A DNA stretch of 64,000 bases. Source: QVMG01 sp032073245. Its GTDB lineage: Bacteria; Bacteroidota; Bacteroidia; Bacteroidales; Tannerellaceae. The stretch spans positions 1-64,000 of the forward strand of contig DAMANX010000011.1 in NCBI GenBank assembly GCA_032073245.1, read 5' to 3'. Shown here in pieces: positions 34,688 to 45,800 of this stretch (position 1 is the stretch's first letter; every line of letters starts with the position of its first letter). The notes below the pieces were generated by a model. That model did not search any database and was not told where the DNA came from. It saw only the letters and a list, made by a program, of their open reading frames with translations. Position numbers and translations under genes: made by a program.

Positions 34688-35239
34688 ATGGTGAAACCAC
34701 AAAAGGAAGACCACGCATTGGTACAATTTAAAGAATTGTATGTTCAATATGCGTCTGCACTGATGTTTTATGCCGGTAGGTATGTAGACGATCAGACTGC
34801 GGAGGATATTGTTCATGACCTTTTTCAAAAGATATGGTACAAGAAAGCTTTTCTTTTTTTAAACGGAGGGATGAAAACTTATCTGTTTCGTTCGGTACGT
34901 CATGCCTGCTTAGACTGTCTCAAGCACCAGGAAGTAAAAAATAATTATGTACAGACTGTTGTTTCCCGATTAAAGATTGAGGAACTTTATTATAATGATG
35001 ATCCAAAACATTTATATATAGAGGATGATCGGTTGGCTGCTATTTATAAAGAGATAAATAATCTCCCGGAAAAATGCCGGAATATTTTTATGATGTCTTA
35101 TTTGGAAGAACGCAAAACGGGAGAAATTGCTTTACAACTTAACCTCTCAAAGCGTACTGTTGAGGTTCAACTTTATAAAGCCCTAAAGCAAATACGAAAG
35201 GCACTTTTATTTTTTACTGTATTTCTGATTTTTTTCTGA
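34688..35239 (+). CDS. PUL-type ECF sigma factor
   Basis: A 183-residue ECF sigma factor of the Bacteroidetes SusC/D-associated class. Region 2: YVDDQTAEDIVHDLFQKIW (about 31-49). Region 4: NNLPEKCRNIFMMSYLEERK and the helix-turn-helix LNLSKRTVEVQLYKALKQI. It lies 58 nt before the FecR gene and heads the polysaccharide utilisation locus, so it probably turns on SusC/SusD when the anti-sigma factor is relieved. Confidence 0.9.
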   Translation: MVKPQKEDHALVQFKELYVQYASALMFYAGRYVDDQTAEDIVHDLFQKIWYKKAFLFLNGGMKTYLFRSVRHACLDCLKHQEVKNNYVQTVVSRLKIEELYYNDDPKHLYIEDDRLAAIYKEINNLPEKCRNIFMMSYLEERKTGEIALQLNLSKRTVEVQLYKALKQIRKALLFFTVFLIFF

Positions 35240-35297
35240 TCAGCTATAAGTAAAACAAATTCTTCAATCGTATTAATATAAAACACCCATAGGATAG

Positions 35298-36335
35298 ATG
35301 TTGGAAGAGAAAGATATAGAGTCATTGATTATCCGCTTTTTGGAAAAGGAAATATTGGAAGATGAGTTGCATGAATTGGAGGCATGGTTATTACAATCGC
35401 CAGAAAATAAATCATTCTTTTTTGATTTGAAGAATATTTATGAATCAAGCCACTATAATCGGTTTGTCGGTGAGGAAAAGACCAGTTGGGAGCGTTTTCA
35501 TTTTAAATTGAATGAGAAACCCGAAACAGCTAAAAAAAAATCATCTTATAAACTCAATATTCAAAAAGGGTTGAAATATGTGGCAATAGTGTGTGTGGCC
35601 TTTAGTATTGGCTGGTTTTTAAAAGACTTTGAAAAGAAATCACAAGTTATAGAGCCCTTACCGGAAATTGCTTACAATATTATTCAGACAGAGGATGGTG
35701 GGAAAGTTAATTCATTGGTGCTATCTGATGGGAGTAAAGTGACTTTAGGCGTTTCAACCTCCTTAAGATACCCAGCAAGTTTTGGAAATAAAAGAGAGGT
35801 GTATTTGGATGGAGAAGCATTTTTTGATGTTAAAGAGGATACTCTAAAGCCTTTTATCGTAAAATTGAAACAACAAGATATAACAGTATTGGGCACAACA
35901 TTTAATGTAGAAGGGTATAGTAAAGAAGCTTATAGTAATCTGACTCTTTTGAGCGGGCGGGTACTATTTGAAGCCTATAACGAAGCTGGAGAACCCATGA
36001 GTCGAATGTATATTAAACCCAATCAAAAAGCTTATGCTAATAATGAAACAGGTTCTGTAACAATCGAGGATGTGGATGTTACTTTTGCTACAGCTTGGTT
36101 GAAAGGGGAGTATAAATTTAAGAATGAACCCCTCGATTCTATCTTTATGCGGCTGGAAAAATATTATGGAGTAAAAATTAATTTTAAGAATGAGAAATTG
36201 AAATCTATTCGATATACGGGGACATTTTCTTTGAATCAAACGATTCAAGAGGTATTAAATATTATAAATCATAACAAACAATTTGCATTTCAAACGGCAA
36301 ATGGAGAAATCACTATTAAAGAAAGACGTATGTAA
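35298..36335 (+). CDS. FecR-type anti-sigma factor
   Basis: A 345-residue single-pass membrane protein: short cytoplasmic domain (1-90) for binding the sigma factor, one membrane helix at about 93-109 (VAIVCVAFSIGWFL), FecR domain (about 130-230, YPASFGNKREVYLDGEAFFDV), and a C-terminal DUF4974/STN-like domain (EPLDSIFMRLEKYYGVKI). It receives the signal from the SusC N-terminal STN domain and controls the sigma factor upstream. Confidence 0.93.
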   Translation: MLEEKDIESLIIRFLEKEILEDELHELEAWLLQSPENKSFFFDLKNIYESSHYNRFVGEEKTSWERFHFKLNEKPETAKKKSSYKLNIQKGLKYVAIVCVAFSIGWFLKDFEKKSQVIEPLPEIAYNIIQTEDGGKVNSLVLSDGSKVTLGVSTSLRYPASFGNKREVYLDGEAFFDVKEDTLKPFIVKLKQQDITVLGTTFNVEGYSKEAYSNLTLLSGRVLFEAYNEAGEPMSRMYIKPNQKAYANNETGSVTIEDVDVTFATAWLKGEYKFKNEPLDSIFMRLEKYYGVKINFKNEKLKSIRYTGTFSLNQTIQEVLNIINHNKQFAFQTANGEITIKERRM

Positions 36336-36395
36336 AACCACTAAATTATATTGCCTATGTAGAAACCACAGTTATGCTTTCCTTTTAGAAAAGGA

Positions 36396-36434
36396 AAAAG
36401 GACTATCCAAACTTGAAATTTAGACAGTCCTTTT
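36396..36434 (+). terminator. Hairpin after the FecR gene
   Basis: AAAAGGACT (36396-36404) pairs with AGTCCTTTT (36426-36434), 61 nt after the FecR stop. A smaller hairpin (TTTCCTTTT / AAAAGGAAA) overlaps it upstream. It may separate the regulatory genes from the SusC operon. Confidence 0.65.
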
Positions 36435-36522
36435 AAAATCATTTTTATTTAGTTAACCGATCTCTTCCCTTGTCTGGAAAACTTTGCAGAAGAGATATTT
36501 AATAATAAAAACGCTCAAAGAT

Positions 36523-39500
36523 ATGGAAAAAAAACGAGATGTAAGTCGATTGCTACATCGAAAAATTGCACGTATTATGAAGATCACAACGGTACTCCTT
36601 TTAGTGAGTATTATCCATTTATCAGCCAATACGCTAGCTTATGCACAAAAGCAGCGTGTGTCGGTTACGATTGAAAATGGGACATTTTATGATGCTATCT
36701 CACAAATAGAAGAACAATCTGAATTTATGTTCTTTTATAAGAGTGAGGAAATAAATGATAATCAGCGAATTACTTTAAATGCAAAAGACCGGTTAGTATC
36801 TGATGTTTTGAATGAAATTTTAAAAAACCGGGAACTGTCTTATAAAATTAATGGAAAACATATCATCATCTCAAAACAAGTGGCTCTTATTCAACAACAA
36901 GCAAAAGCAATTTCAGGGGTTGTTGTAGATGATTTAGGTGATCCGCTTATTGGGGTGAATGTTGTAGTCAAAGGGACTACTAATGGTATTATTACAGATA
37001 TAGATGGGAAATTTGCATTAACACAGGTGGGCGACAATGCGGTTTTGGTTATAAGTTATGTTGGGTATGTAACACAAGAGATTCGTGTAGGTAATAATAC
37101 AACTTTCTCTGTTACTTTAAGAGAAGATACCCAAAATTTAGAAGAGGTTGTTATTGTTGGTTATGGTGCACAAAAGAAGCAAACACTTTCTGGTGCTGTA
37201 ACTTCTATTTCTTCTGAGGATATTCAAACAACTAAGACAGATAACCTTGTAACAAATCTTCAAGGTAAAATGCCGGGGTTACTTATTCGTCAAAGAACAG
37301 GAGAACCAGGTGATTATAGTAATCTTGTAAGTATTCGTGGTTTTGGAGATCCTTTGGTGGTTATTGACGGAGTTGCTCGTGATGGTACGGCCGAGTTAGC
37401 TCAACTTAATCCGGATGATATTGAAAGTATTTCTATTCTAAAAGATGCATCTGCTGCTATTTATGGATTGAATTCCGGGAATGGAGTATTAATCGTGACT
37501 ACAAAACAAGGAGAAGCCGGAAAACCGAAATTTATGTATCAGGGCAAAATAACAGGAAGAGTTCCGACAGGAATGGAGCTAACTGTTGATGCATATACCT
37601 ATCGTGTTATGGCTAATGAGATGCAGCGTAATATTGGGGCAACACCTACTTATAGCGATGATATTCTGGAAAAATACAAGAATAACGAGCCAGGATATAC
37701 TGACCATGATTGGCTTGATATGTATATGAGCGATATGGCTATGGCTACTCAACATAATTTCTCTGTAAGAGGAGGATCTGATAATGTTAAGTATTTTACA
37801 AGCTTTTCATACACCGAAGATAATGGTCTTTTAAAGTCGGGTATACAATTCAATAAAAGGTTTAATTTAAGATCGAATCTTACAGCAAAAATCACCAAAG
37901 ATTTGGAATTGGCTGTAAATTTGTCAGGGGTTTATGGAAGAATTCAACAACCAAGAGAACCTTTTATCTGGGTGTTTAAAACTCTCCAGGTAAACGATCG
38001 TGGAAAAGATTGGCATACATTAGATAATGAAAATCACCTCACAGCTATAGACCCAGAAAATAAAAATGCACATGCATTGGTTGACCCCAAATTGGATGGA
38101 TATAATCGGAGAAAAGAATACCGTTATCAATCAAATGTAACTCTTACATATAAAGCTCCTTTCCTTAAAGGGCTTACACTTACCGGAACTGCAGCTTTTG
38201 ACCATGCATTAAGAAATTCTTCTATGTTACAGAAGAGTTATGATATATATGATTATTATACCGATCAATATGTAACAACTTATGGTGAAGACAAATATAA
38301 TAGCAGATTTAGGACCGACCAACGATTGAATTTCCAGGGACGCGCAAATTATACGCATTCATGGAATAAAATGCATAATCTGGGAATTATGGTTGGTATT
38401 GAAGCAACGACTAATCGAACAGATGAGTTAGAAGGAGAACGTAAATATGCAGATCTATATACGCATGATATTCTTAATCAAGGAACAGCAACAACTGCAT
38501 CTAATGCAGGTTATAGAAGCTTTGAAAAAAAGGCTGGCTATTTTGGACGTTTAAATTATGACTTTGCAGGAAAATATCTAGTAGAGGCATTATTCAGATA
38601 TGATGGATCCTACCGGTATTCCAGAAGTTCCCGCTGGGGATTTTTTCCAGCTGCCAGTATTGGATGGCGTATTTCTGAAGAATCTTTTCTGAAAAACACT
38701 CTTCCTTTTGTGAATAACTTGAAATTGAGAGCTTCTGTTGGAAAAACAGGGCGTGATCAAGGAAGTGCTTACCAATATATACCCGGATATTCTTCTGTAA
38801 ATAATCGTGGTTATGTATTTGATGAAGGTGAATTAACTGTAGCTATGATGCCTCCGGGTGTTGTAAATGATAAAATGTCATGGGTAAATTCAACCACATA
38901 TAATATAGGTCTTGATTTTGACTTATGGAATGGTAAATTTGGTGGTGTAGTAGAATATTTTGAAAGAAAGAACACAGGACAATTAGCCAATCCTATTGTG
39001 GATGTTCCCAATACCTTTGGAGCAACAATCGCTCAAGAGAATTTGAACTCAAGTGTAAACCGTGGTATTGAATTGGAATTATACCACAGAGGAAAAATTG
39101 GAAATGACTTTTCCTATGGAGTAAGTGCGAATGTAACATTCTCTCGTGAAAAGAGACTTTATAGAGAACTCGCCGGTTATAGTAGCCAATGGAGTAAATA
39201 TAGAAGTGGTGATAACTTATATAGATATACCGGACGTATGGCGCTCTATCAATATAATGGACAATATCAGTCATTAGATGAATATGAAACGGCACCATTA
39301 ATGGGTGGAAGTATGGGTAACTCTAAAATACTTCCGGGTAGTTATCGCTTGAAAGACGTAAATGGTGATGGTAGAATAACAAGTGATGACCAAACTTATG
39401 ATTGGTGGACTTATGGAAATGTCAATCCTCCATTACAATATGGTTTAACACTTTATGCTTCTTATAAATCATTTGATATAAATGCATTATTCCAGGGTGC

Positions 39501-39951
39501 AGCTCTTTATTCAATCAATTATCGTAACCAGGATATATGGGGATACGGACGTTATCCGACTTTACATAAGAGGTTCCTGGATCGTTGGCATACAGAAGAT
39601 CCGACTGCCGATCCTTATGATCCTGCAACAAAATGGAAAGCAGGGTATTTCCCGGCAATACGAAGCAATATGAGTAATACAATGGATGAAGGTGTAGTAG
39701 ATGTCTGGAGACCAAGTGCATCTTATTTGCGACTGAAGAATCTTGAGATAGGTTACAATTTGCCCCGCCATATAGTAAAGATGGCAGGATTGTCAAATGT
39801 TCGAATATTTGCAAATGGAACAAACTTGTTGACATTCTGTAAAAAAGAATTGAGAGAATATGACCCTGAAAAATGGGAAAATGATTGGGATGCCGGTTTA
39901 AGTTATCCTATTATGAGGGATTTTAGTATAGGGCTTACCGTTAATTTTTAA
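36523..39951 (+). CDS. susC: SusC-like TonB-dependent outer-membrane transporter with STN domain
   Basis: A 1142-residue importer of oligosaccharides. The start is taken at MEKKRDVSRLLH. Another in-frame Met lies at 36484. Signal peptide ends LAYAQ. An STN domain (about 50-110, signalling to FecR) is followed by a CarboxypepD_reg-like domain (about 125-210, DDLGDPLIGVNVVVKGTTNG), a TonB box region (EEVVIVGYGAQKKQTL), the plug and a 22-strand barrel ending in Phe (LTVNF). The gene name follows the family and does not imply starch. SusD follows 12 nt later. Confidence 0.93.
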   Translation: MEKKRDVSRLLHRKIARIMKITTVLLLVSIIHLSANTLAYAQKQRVSVTIENGTFYDAISQIEEQSEFMFFYKSEEINDNQRITLNAKDRLVSDVLNEILKNRELSYKINGKHIIISKQVALIQQQAKAISGVVVDDLGDPLIGVNVVVKGTTNGIITDIDGKFALTQVGDNAVLVISYVGYVTQEIRVGNNTTFSVTLREDTQNLEEVVIVGYGAQKKQTLSGAVTSISSEDIQTTKTDNLVTNLQGKMPGLLIRQRTGEPGDYSNLVSIRGFGDPLVVIDGVARDGTAELAQLNPDDIESISILKDASAAIYGLNSGNGVLIVTTKQGEAGKPKFMYQGKITGRVPTGMELTVDAYTYRVMANEMQRNIGATPTYSDDILEKYKNNEPGYTDHDWLDMYMSDMAMATQHNFSVRGGSDNVKYFTSFSYTEDNGLLKSGIQFNKRFNLRSNLTAKITKDLELAVNLSGVYGRIQQPREPFIWVFKTLQVNDRGKDWHTLDNENHLTAIDPENKNAHALVDPKLDGYNRRKEYRYQSNVTLTYKAPFLKGLTLTGTAAFDHALRNSSMLQKSYDIYDYYTDQYVTTYGEDKYNSRFRTDQRLNFQGRANYTHSWNKMHNLGIMVGIEATTNRTDELEGERKYADLYTHDILNQGTATTASNAGYRSFEKKAGYFGRLNYDFAGKYLVEALFRYDGSYRYSRSSRWGFFPAASIGWRISEESFLKNTLPFVNNLKLRASVGKTGRDQGSAYQYIPGYSSVNNRGYVFDEGELTVAMMPPGVVNDKMSWVNSTTYNIGLDFDLWNGKFGGVVEYFERKNTGQLANPIVDVPNTFGATIAQENLNSSVNRGIELELYHRGKIGNDFSYGVSANVTFSREKRLYRELAGYSSQWSKYRSGDNLYRYTGRMALYQYNGQYQSLDEYETAPLMGGSMGNSKILPGSYRLKDVNGDGRITSDDQTYDWWTYGNVNPPLQYGLTLYASYKSFDINALFQGAALYSINYRNQDIWGYGRYPTLHKRFLDRWHTEDPTADPYDPATKWKAGYFPAIRSNMSNTMDEGVVDVWRPSASYLRLKNLEIGYNLPRHIVKMAGLSNVRIFANGTNLLTFCKKELREYDPEKWENDWDAGLSYPIMRDFSIGLTVNF

Positions 39952-39963
39952 TATAAACGCATT

Positions 39964-41958
39964 ATGAAAAAGAATATAATATCTATTTTGATAATAAGTT
40001 TAGCGCTAAGTATTTCAGGATGTAATGATTTCCTTGAATTGACGCCACTTGATAAAATAAGCTCTGATCAGTTGCTGGAGAGTGAAGATGGATTGAATAC
40101 GCTTATGGCTGCAATGTATAATTCAATTCCGATGGAAGATTTTAATTTCCGTCCGAATGAAGGATTTAATCAACGGGGTTGGTCGGGTGTAGATTATATG
40201 CTAATGACATCTATGTATACAGATGAAAGTATCAAAAGCGATGGTGGACAGGCAATAGGGCCGGGCGGCTATCAGTTTTTTGATAATGGAAATGATACTA
40301 GTGGTAGTAACTGGAGGGTCTCTGCATATAAGAGGCTTCGTGAGGTCAATCTTTTCTTTGATAATCTGGAAATAGCTAAGAGTAATAATGTTATTGATGA
40401 GGCTACATATAATACACTGAAAAGTGAAACACATTTTATTCGTGCCTATATCTATTTTGGTTTGGTAAAAAGATATGGAGGGGTACCTATCATTGAAAAA
40501 GCTCAGGATGGTGATTATTCAGCGGGTACGGACAATGCAGCTTTATTTGTTCCGAGAAGTACAGAAAAAGATACCTGGATGTTTGTTATGAAGGAATGTG
40601 ATTTAGCTATTGCTAATCTGCCTGATAGTAGGGGTAATACAATCCGAGCTACTAAATGGGTTGCTTATGGATTGAAATCAAGAGCGGCTCTTCATGCAGC
40701 ATCTTTGGCAAAGTATTGGAACAAGGCTAATCTAACAGGTGAGGCAGTTGATCAAAAACTGGTAGGTGGAATGACGGATGCAGATGCAGATTACTTCTAT
40801 GGGGAGTGTCTTACTGCTTCAAAAGCAATTATTGATAATTCCGGTAAATCTTTGTATATGCCTGATCCTGCAAACCCGGCAGAGGCAGCAGTAAATTACC
40901 AGAATTTATTTTTAACTGCACATAACGAGATTATCTTTAGCAGATCTTATTTAGATGGATCAGTTGTAAGCGGTCAAGGACATAATTTTGATATTTATTT
41001 CAGTCCGGCGCAAGTAAATCCTGGATTCCATAAATTTGGACGTTTTGCTCCAACTCTTGATATGGTTGATCTATATGAAGATTATACAGATAATGGCTCA
41101 GGAAAAAGTGCAAAAATTGTGACCCGTACAGACGGAAATGAAGATTACTATACTGCAAATCCAAATAATCTGGATGTAAATATTCCATTCAAGAAATATG
41201 AAACTTTATATGAACCGTTTAAGAATAAGGACGCGCGTCTTTTGGCTAGTATCATTGTTCCGGGCGCAACTTATAAAGGAACAGAAATTATTATGCAAGG
41301 TGGCTTGATTGGAAAAAATGGAAATCTTGTTGGTGTATATGCCGCTGGTAATGAAGTTGGACATGACGGGAAGACCTATTATTCTTATGGTGCAGAAAGT
41401 GCATATTCAGGTTTCTTTGGAATGGGTAGAAGTGACGATGCGAATTATTCTTCTACAGGATTTACGATCCGTAAATTCTTAGCTGAAAATAAGAATGTAA
41501 GTGGTGCAGAGAGAGCTTCAACTACTCCATGGATTGACATGCGTCTGGCTGAGTTCTATTTGAATTATGCGGAGGCAACAGTTGAAAGCGGAAAAGGTGA
41601 TCAGACATTAGCTGCTCAATATATCAATGCATTGCGTAAAAGAGCTGCTCATACAGATGAAATACCTTTGACACTTGAAAATGTATTGAAAGAACGTCGA
41701 GTGGAATTGGCATTCGAAGGAAGCCGTTATTGGGATATGGTACGCCGTAGAGATTATCATACTTTCTTCACGGGAGGAAAAAGACATGCTTTAGTGCCAA
41801 TGATGGACTTACGCGAACAACAACCGAAATATATTTTTGTGCGTGTGAATCTCTATTATGATGAACAAGCCGGTGGCCGCACTTTCAACCCGATCAACTA
41901 CTATTTCTCTATTCCGGGTGTGAATACGAATAAATTAGTACAAAATCCAGGACATTAA
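39964..41958 (+). CDS. susD: SusD-like glycan-binding lipoprotein
   Basis: A 664-residue outer-membrane lipoprotein forming a lid on SusC. Signal peptide with lipobox ISGC (Cys about 20). N-terminal SusD-like TPR region (FLELTPLDK, LNTLMAAMYNSI, LREVNLFFDNLE, FIRAYIYFGLVKRYGGVPI) and the C-terminal RagB/SusD segment (ERRVELAFEGSRYWDMVRR). It is longer than many SusD proteins, with a large central insertion (about residues 280-460). Confidence 0.93.
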   Translation: MKKNIISILIISLALSISGCNDFLELTPLDKISSDQLLESEDGLNTLMAAMYNSIPMEDFNFRPNEGFNQRGWSGVDYMLMTSMYTDESIKSDGGQAIGPGGYQFFDNGNDTSGSNWRVSAYKRLREVNLFFDNLEIAKSNNVIDEATYNTLKSETHFIRAYIYFGLVKRYGGVPIIEKAQDGDYSAGTDNAALFVPRSTEKDTWMFVMKECDLAIANLPDSRGNTIRATKWVAYGLKSRAALHAASLAKYWNKANLTGEAVDQKLVGGMTDADADYFYGECLTASKAIIDNSGKSLYMPDPANPAEAAVNYQNLFLTAHNEIIFSRSYLDGSVVSGQGHNFDIYFSPAQVNPGFHKFGRFAPTLDMVDLYEDYTDNGSGKSAKIVTRTDGNEDYYTANPNNLDVNIPFKKYETLYEPFKNKDARLLASIIVPGATYKGTEIIMQGGLIGKNGNLVGVYAAGNEVGHDGKTYYSYGAESAYSGFFGMGRSDDANYSSTGFTIRKFLAENKNVSGAERASTTPWIDMRLAEFYLNYAEATVESGKGDQTLAAQYINALRKRAAHTDEIPLTLENVLKERRVELAFEGSRYWDMVRRRDYHTFFTGGKRHALVPMMDLREQQPKYIFVRVNLYYDEQAGGRTFNPINYYFSIPGVNTNKLVQNPGH

Positions 41959-41978
41959 TCTTTTTAAATTTATACATT

Positions 41979-42713
41979 ATGAAAAGAATATGTAATATAT
42001 TATTGATACCATGTTTTTTATTTATATTGGCATCATGTGATATGTTTGAGATTGATAATTACGAAAAACCGAATGCTTCTTTTAACGGTGGCATAAAAGA
42101 TGCACAAACGGGTGCATTGGTTGAAACGGATATTCAAAACGGTTCTGCTATCCGCGTCTATGAATTAGGCTGGGATACGCGGGCGGCTCAGACATGGGTA
42201 ATTAAGCAAAACGGTGAATTCCGTAATGACCAGGTTTTTGCTGCAAAATATGATATCGAGTTTATCAATGGGAACTTTTATCCGTTCACTATTCAAGACT
42301 TTGAAATCAAAAAAGGCAATAATACACATGATTTCCAGGTAACTCCTTATATCCGGATCAAAGATGCAAACATCAGAAAAGAAGGAAGTAAAATCGTTGC
42401 AACATTCAGATTGGAAGGTGGCAAACCTGAAGTAAATCTAAGTGCAATCAGATTATACGCATTTACGGATATTTACGTAGGTGAACAAGTGAAATTTGAT
42501 ACAAAAGGTGGTGGTTTCAGCGAAAGCTTCAGTCCCGCAAAGGCAATTGATGATACTGTGTATACCTTAAGTATTGATTTGGATAATGCAGATAATAAAA
42601 ACTTATTTAGATATAGTCGGAATTATTATTTCAGAATAGGTGCTTTGGCTAGTGTTTCAGGTGTTGGAACAGTAAGACAAAATTATGCTCCTTTAGTAGT
42701 AATACCACTATAA
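41979..42713 (+). CDS. DUF3823 lipoprotein
   Basis: A 244-residue surface lipoprotein. The lipobox is ILASC (Cys 20), followed by the N-terminal phrase MFEIDNYEKPNASFNGGI and two beta-sandwich-like halves. DUF3823 genes accompany SusC/SusD pairs in Bacteroidales. They may bind glycan at the cell surface, but direct evidence is limited. Confidence 0.82.
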   Translation: MKRICNILLIPCFLFILASCDMFEIDNYEKPNASFNGGIKDAQTGALVETDIQNGSAIRVYELGWDTRAAQTWVIKQNGEFRNDQVFAAKYDIEFINGNFYPFTIQDFEIKKGNNTHDFQVTPYIRIKDANIRKEGSKIVATFRLEGGKPEVNLSAIRLYAFTDIYVGEQVKFDTKGGGFSESFSPAKAIDDTVYTLSIDLDNADNKNLFRYSRNYYFRIGALASVSGVGTVRQNYAPLVVIPL

Positions 42714-42865
42714 GACCCATGTAAAATGAACTGTTCTATTTGATGAGATGAGGGATGGAGATAAGGAAGGTTTTTTTATACTTTCTTTATGGATTAAAAT
42801 AGGTATTAGCTTATCTCCTCCCTTTTCTGTATAAACTAAGAATTGTATAATTAATAAAAAGAGAT
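42714..42865. other. Short gap with a possible hairpin
   Basis: Inverted segments near 42752 (GGGATGGAGATAAGG) and 42810 (CTTATCTCCTCCCTT) could pair around a 40-nt loop. This may attenuate or end transcription between the DUF3823 gene and the first beta-helix gene. No gene is seen. Confidence 0.4.
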
Positions 42866-45800
42866 ATGAATAGGTTAAATGTATTTTTGTTAGGACTGTT
42901 TTGTCTGTTTGGTTTCTTCCAATTACAGGCTGTAAATCTTGAATCAATTTATACCCAACGTCCTGTGGATCCGGAAGCATTCTACTTCACACCGGAAAAT
43001 TATAATATCAAGGCGGATGGTAAAATGGATGTTTCTGATCAACTCCAGGCAGCTATTAACCAGGTAAGGCAGGAAAGGAATTTTGGTATATTATTTATCC
43101 CTGAAGGTAAATATAAAATCAGTAAAACGATTTATATTCCTGGTGCCGTACGCTTGATTGGGTATGGAAAGAAACGTCCTGAATTTATTCTGGCTAAAAA
43201 CTCTCCGGGCTATCAGGAAGAAGTTCCTAATGATAAAGGGAAAGCCAATTATATGTTTTGGTTTACAGGAGGATTAGTACAGGAAGGACAAGCTCCTCGT
43301 GATGCCGGAGCCGGGACTTTCTATAGTGCAATGTCAAATGTAAATCTTCGCATAGAAGATGGTAATCCACACGCAGTTGCATTGCGTACTCATTATGCTC
43401 AACATAGTTTCGTGAGTCACATCGCTGTATATATCGGTAAAGGTAAAGCCGGTTTATTTGATGTAGGGAATGAAATGGAGAACGTTGCTTTCTATGGCGG
43501 GGATTATGGAATATATTCAACAAAGGCTTCTCCGGGTTGGCAGGTAATGATGGTGGATTCATATTTTGAAGGACAGCGAAAAGCTGCTTTGCGTTGTCAG
43601 GAAACAGGTTTGGCAATGGTAAATATTCAGGTAAAGAATGTGCCGACTGTATTTGATATAGACCCGAATTATGCCGACCGTTTATTCGTGGAAAATAGTC
43701 GTTTTGAAAATGTAAGCGGCCCTGCTATTGTGATCAGTAATGAGAACAACAGTAACAATCAGATCACTCTTCGCAACGTAGATTGTTCTAATGTTCCTGT
43801 TTTGGCAAAATACAGCCGTAGTAATACGGATACGAAAGTAAGCCATAAAATATATAAGATAAAGAGCTATGAACATGGCCTTCAGATGGATGATATCGTT
43901 TCCATGCCGGAGTATCGTACAATCCTCGACGCTGAACCGATCCAAAAATTACCGACAGCTATGGTACGTGATATACCAGCTCTTCCTGCTATGGAAACAT
44001 GGGTGAATATTCGTGATCTGGGAGCAAAAGGAGATGATGAAACGGATGATACGAAAGTATTCCAGGATGCTATTGATAAATACGATAATATTTATGTTCC
44101 ACAGGGATGGTATCGTTTTACAGAAACTGTAAAAATGAAACCTAACACACGGTTGATAGGTTTACATCCATTTGGTACTCAATTCCGATTGGCAGAAAGT
44201 ACACCTGCATTCAGTGGTTTTGGTGCACCAAAGGCTTTGTTGGAATCATCTGAAGGTGGTGCCAATATTTTTAATGGTATCGGAATAAATACAGGGGCAT
44301 ATAATTATCGTGCAGTAGGTGTGAAATGGATGGCTAATGCTGATTCATATCTGAATGATGTTAAGTTTGTAGGAGGTCATGGTGGAATGAGTAAACCGAG
44401 ACCAGGCCAGGCACCTGCTCAAAGAAACTACAATCAGGGAGCTTCCCGTATTAGTTCCCCAACAAATCCGGTTTCTGCATCAGGCATGGATTTGGCATGG
44501 GATAATCAATATTGGAGTTTTTGGGTAACCAATAATGGTGGAGGTACTATTAAAGACGTTTGGACAGCAACAACCTATGCTACAAGTGGATTGTATGTGA
44601 ATAACACCACTACTCCCGGACGTATTTATGCAATGTCTCTGGAACATCATGTGCGCAATGAAGCCCGTTTTAAAAATGTAGCGAACTGGAAGGTTTATTG
44701 TTTCCAACTTGAAGAGGAAAGCCGTGAAGGTACAGAATGTCAACCTATAGAGATGGAAGGATGTAAGGATATTACCTTTGCAAACCTATATATGTTCCGT
44801 GTGATACGTATAAACGAACCTTATCATAACTCTATCCGTATATGGGAAAATTGTGAAAATATTGAATTCCTTAACCTGCATAATTATTCCCAAATCAAGT
44901 ATACAACAGATGTGCCTTTATATGATATTAATAAAGATATAGAAGTTCGTCCATGGGAATTACAAAAGCTTATTGTAACAGGAAAAGAACCTCGTAGAAT
45001 TCCATTGACAAATGAAATTGGTAAGGTTCAACAATTGGCAGCAGGTTTTGAATTTGCTGAAGGAATTGCACGAGACAGTAAGGGCAATATTTATTTCTCA
45101 GAGCAACGTTTCCGTCGTGTATACAGGTGGTCTGTAGAAACCAATACAATATCACTGGTGTCAGACTTTCCATGGGAACCCATGTCTTTAGCTTGTGATA
45201 CACAAGATAACCTCTTGGTTATTTTCCGTTACAAAGCACAACCCGGTTATATGATAGACGGTAAACAAGAAACTCCAATGACTTATCCTGATACACGCGG
45301 AACCTCGTTTGCGGGATATGGTAATAATGCCTATGAAACCAGAGTTTATTCTGTGGATCCGGCAAATCCGGAAGAAACTATCAAGGCCCTGCCAAAGGTT
45401 CCGATGGGATCTGTTAAGAATGTTCACAAGGCTCTTTATCCTTCTAACAGATGGCGTGATTTCCATGATTTCAATACAGTGGTAATGTTTAAACCTGAAT
45501 TGTGTTTTGTGGCACCAGATGGAAAAACCATTATCCCTAACCAATATGACCTGACACGTAGTTCTTCTGTTTTGGAAGCTTATCCTGGTAAACCATTTTA
45601 TGCATCCGATGAATATGACAAACGTATGGTTAAAATGGATGTTGCACAGGATGGAACATTATCCAATCTGAAGTACTTTGTTGAATGGGGTGAATTTGGT
45701 TCGGCTGTTGATAAAGAAGGTAATTTATATGTTGCCGATGGAAACATCTATATCTTTGATAAAGATGGAAAACAAAAAGGAATTATAAATGTTCCCGAGC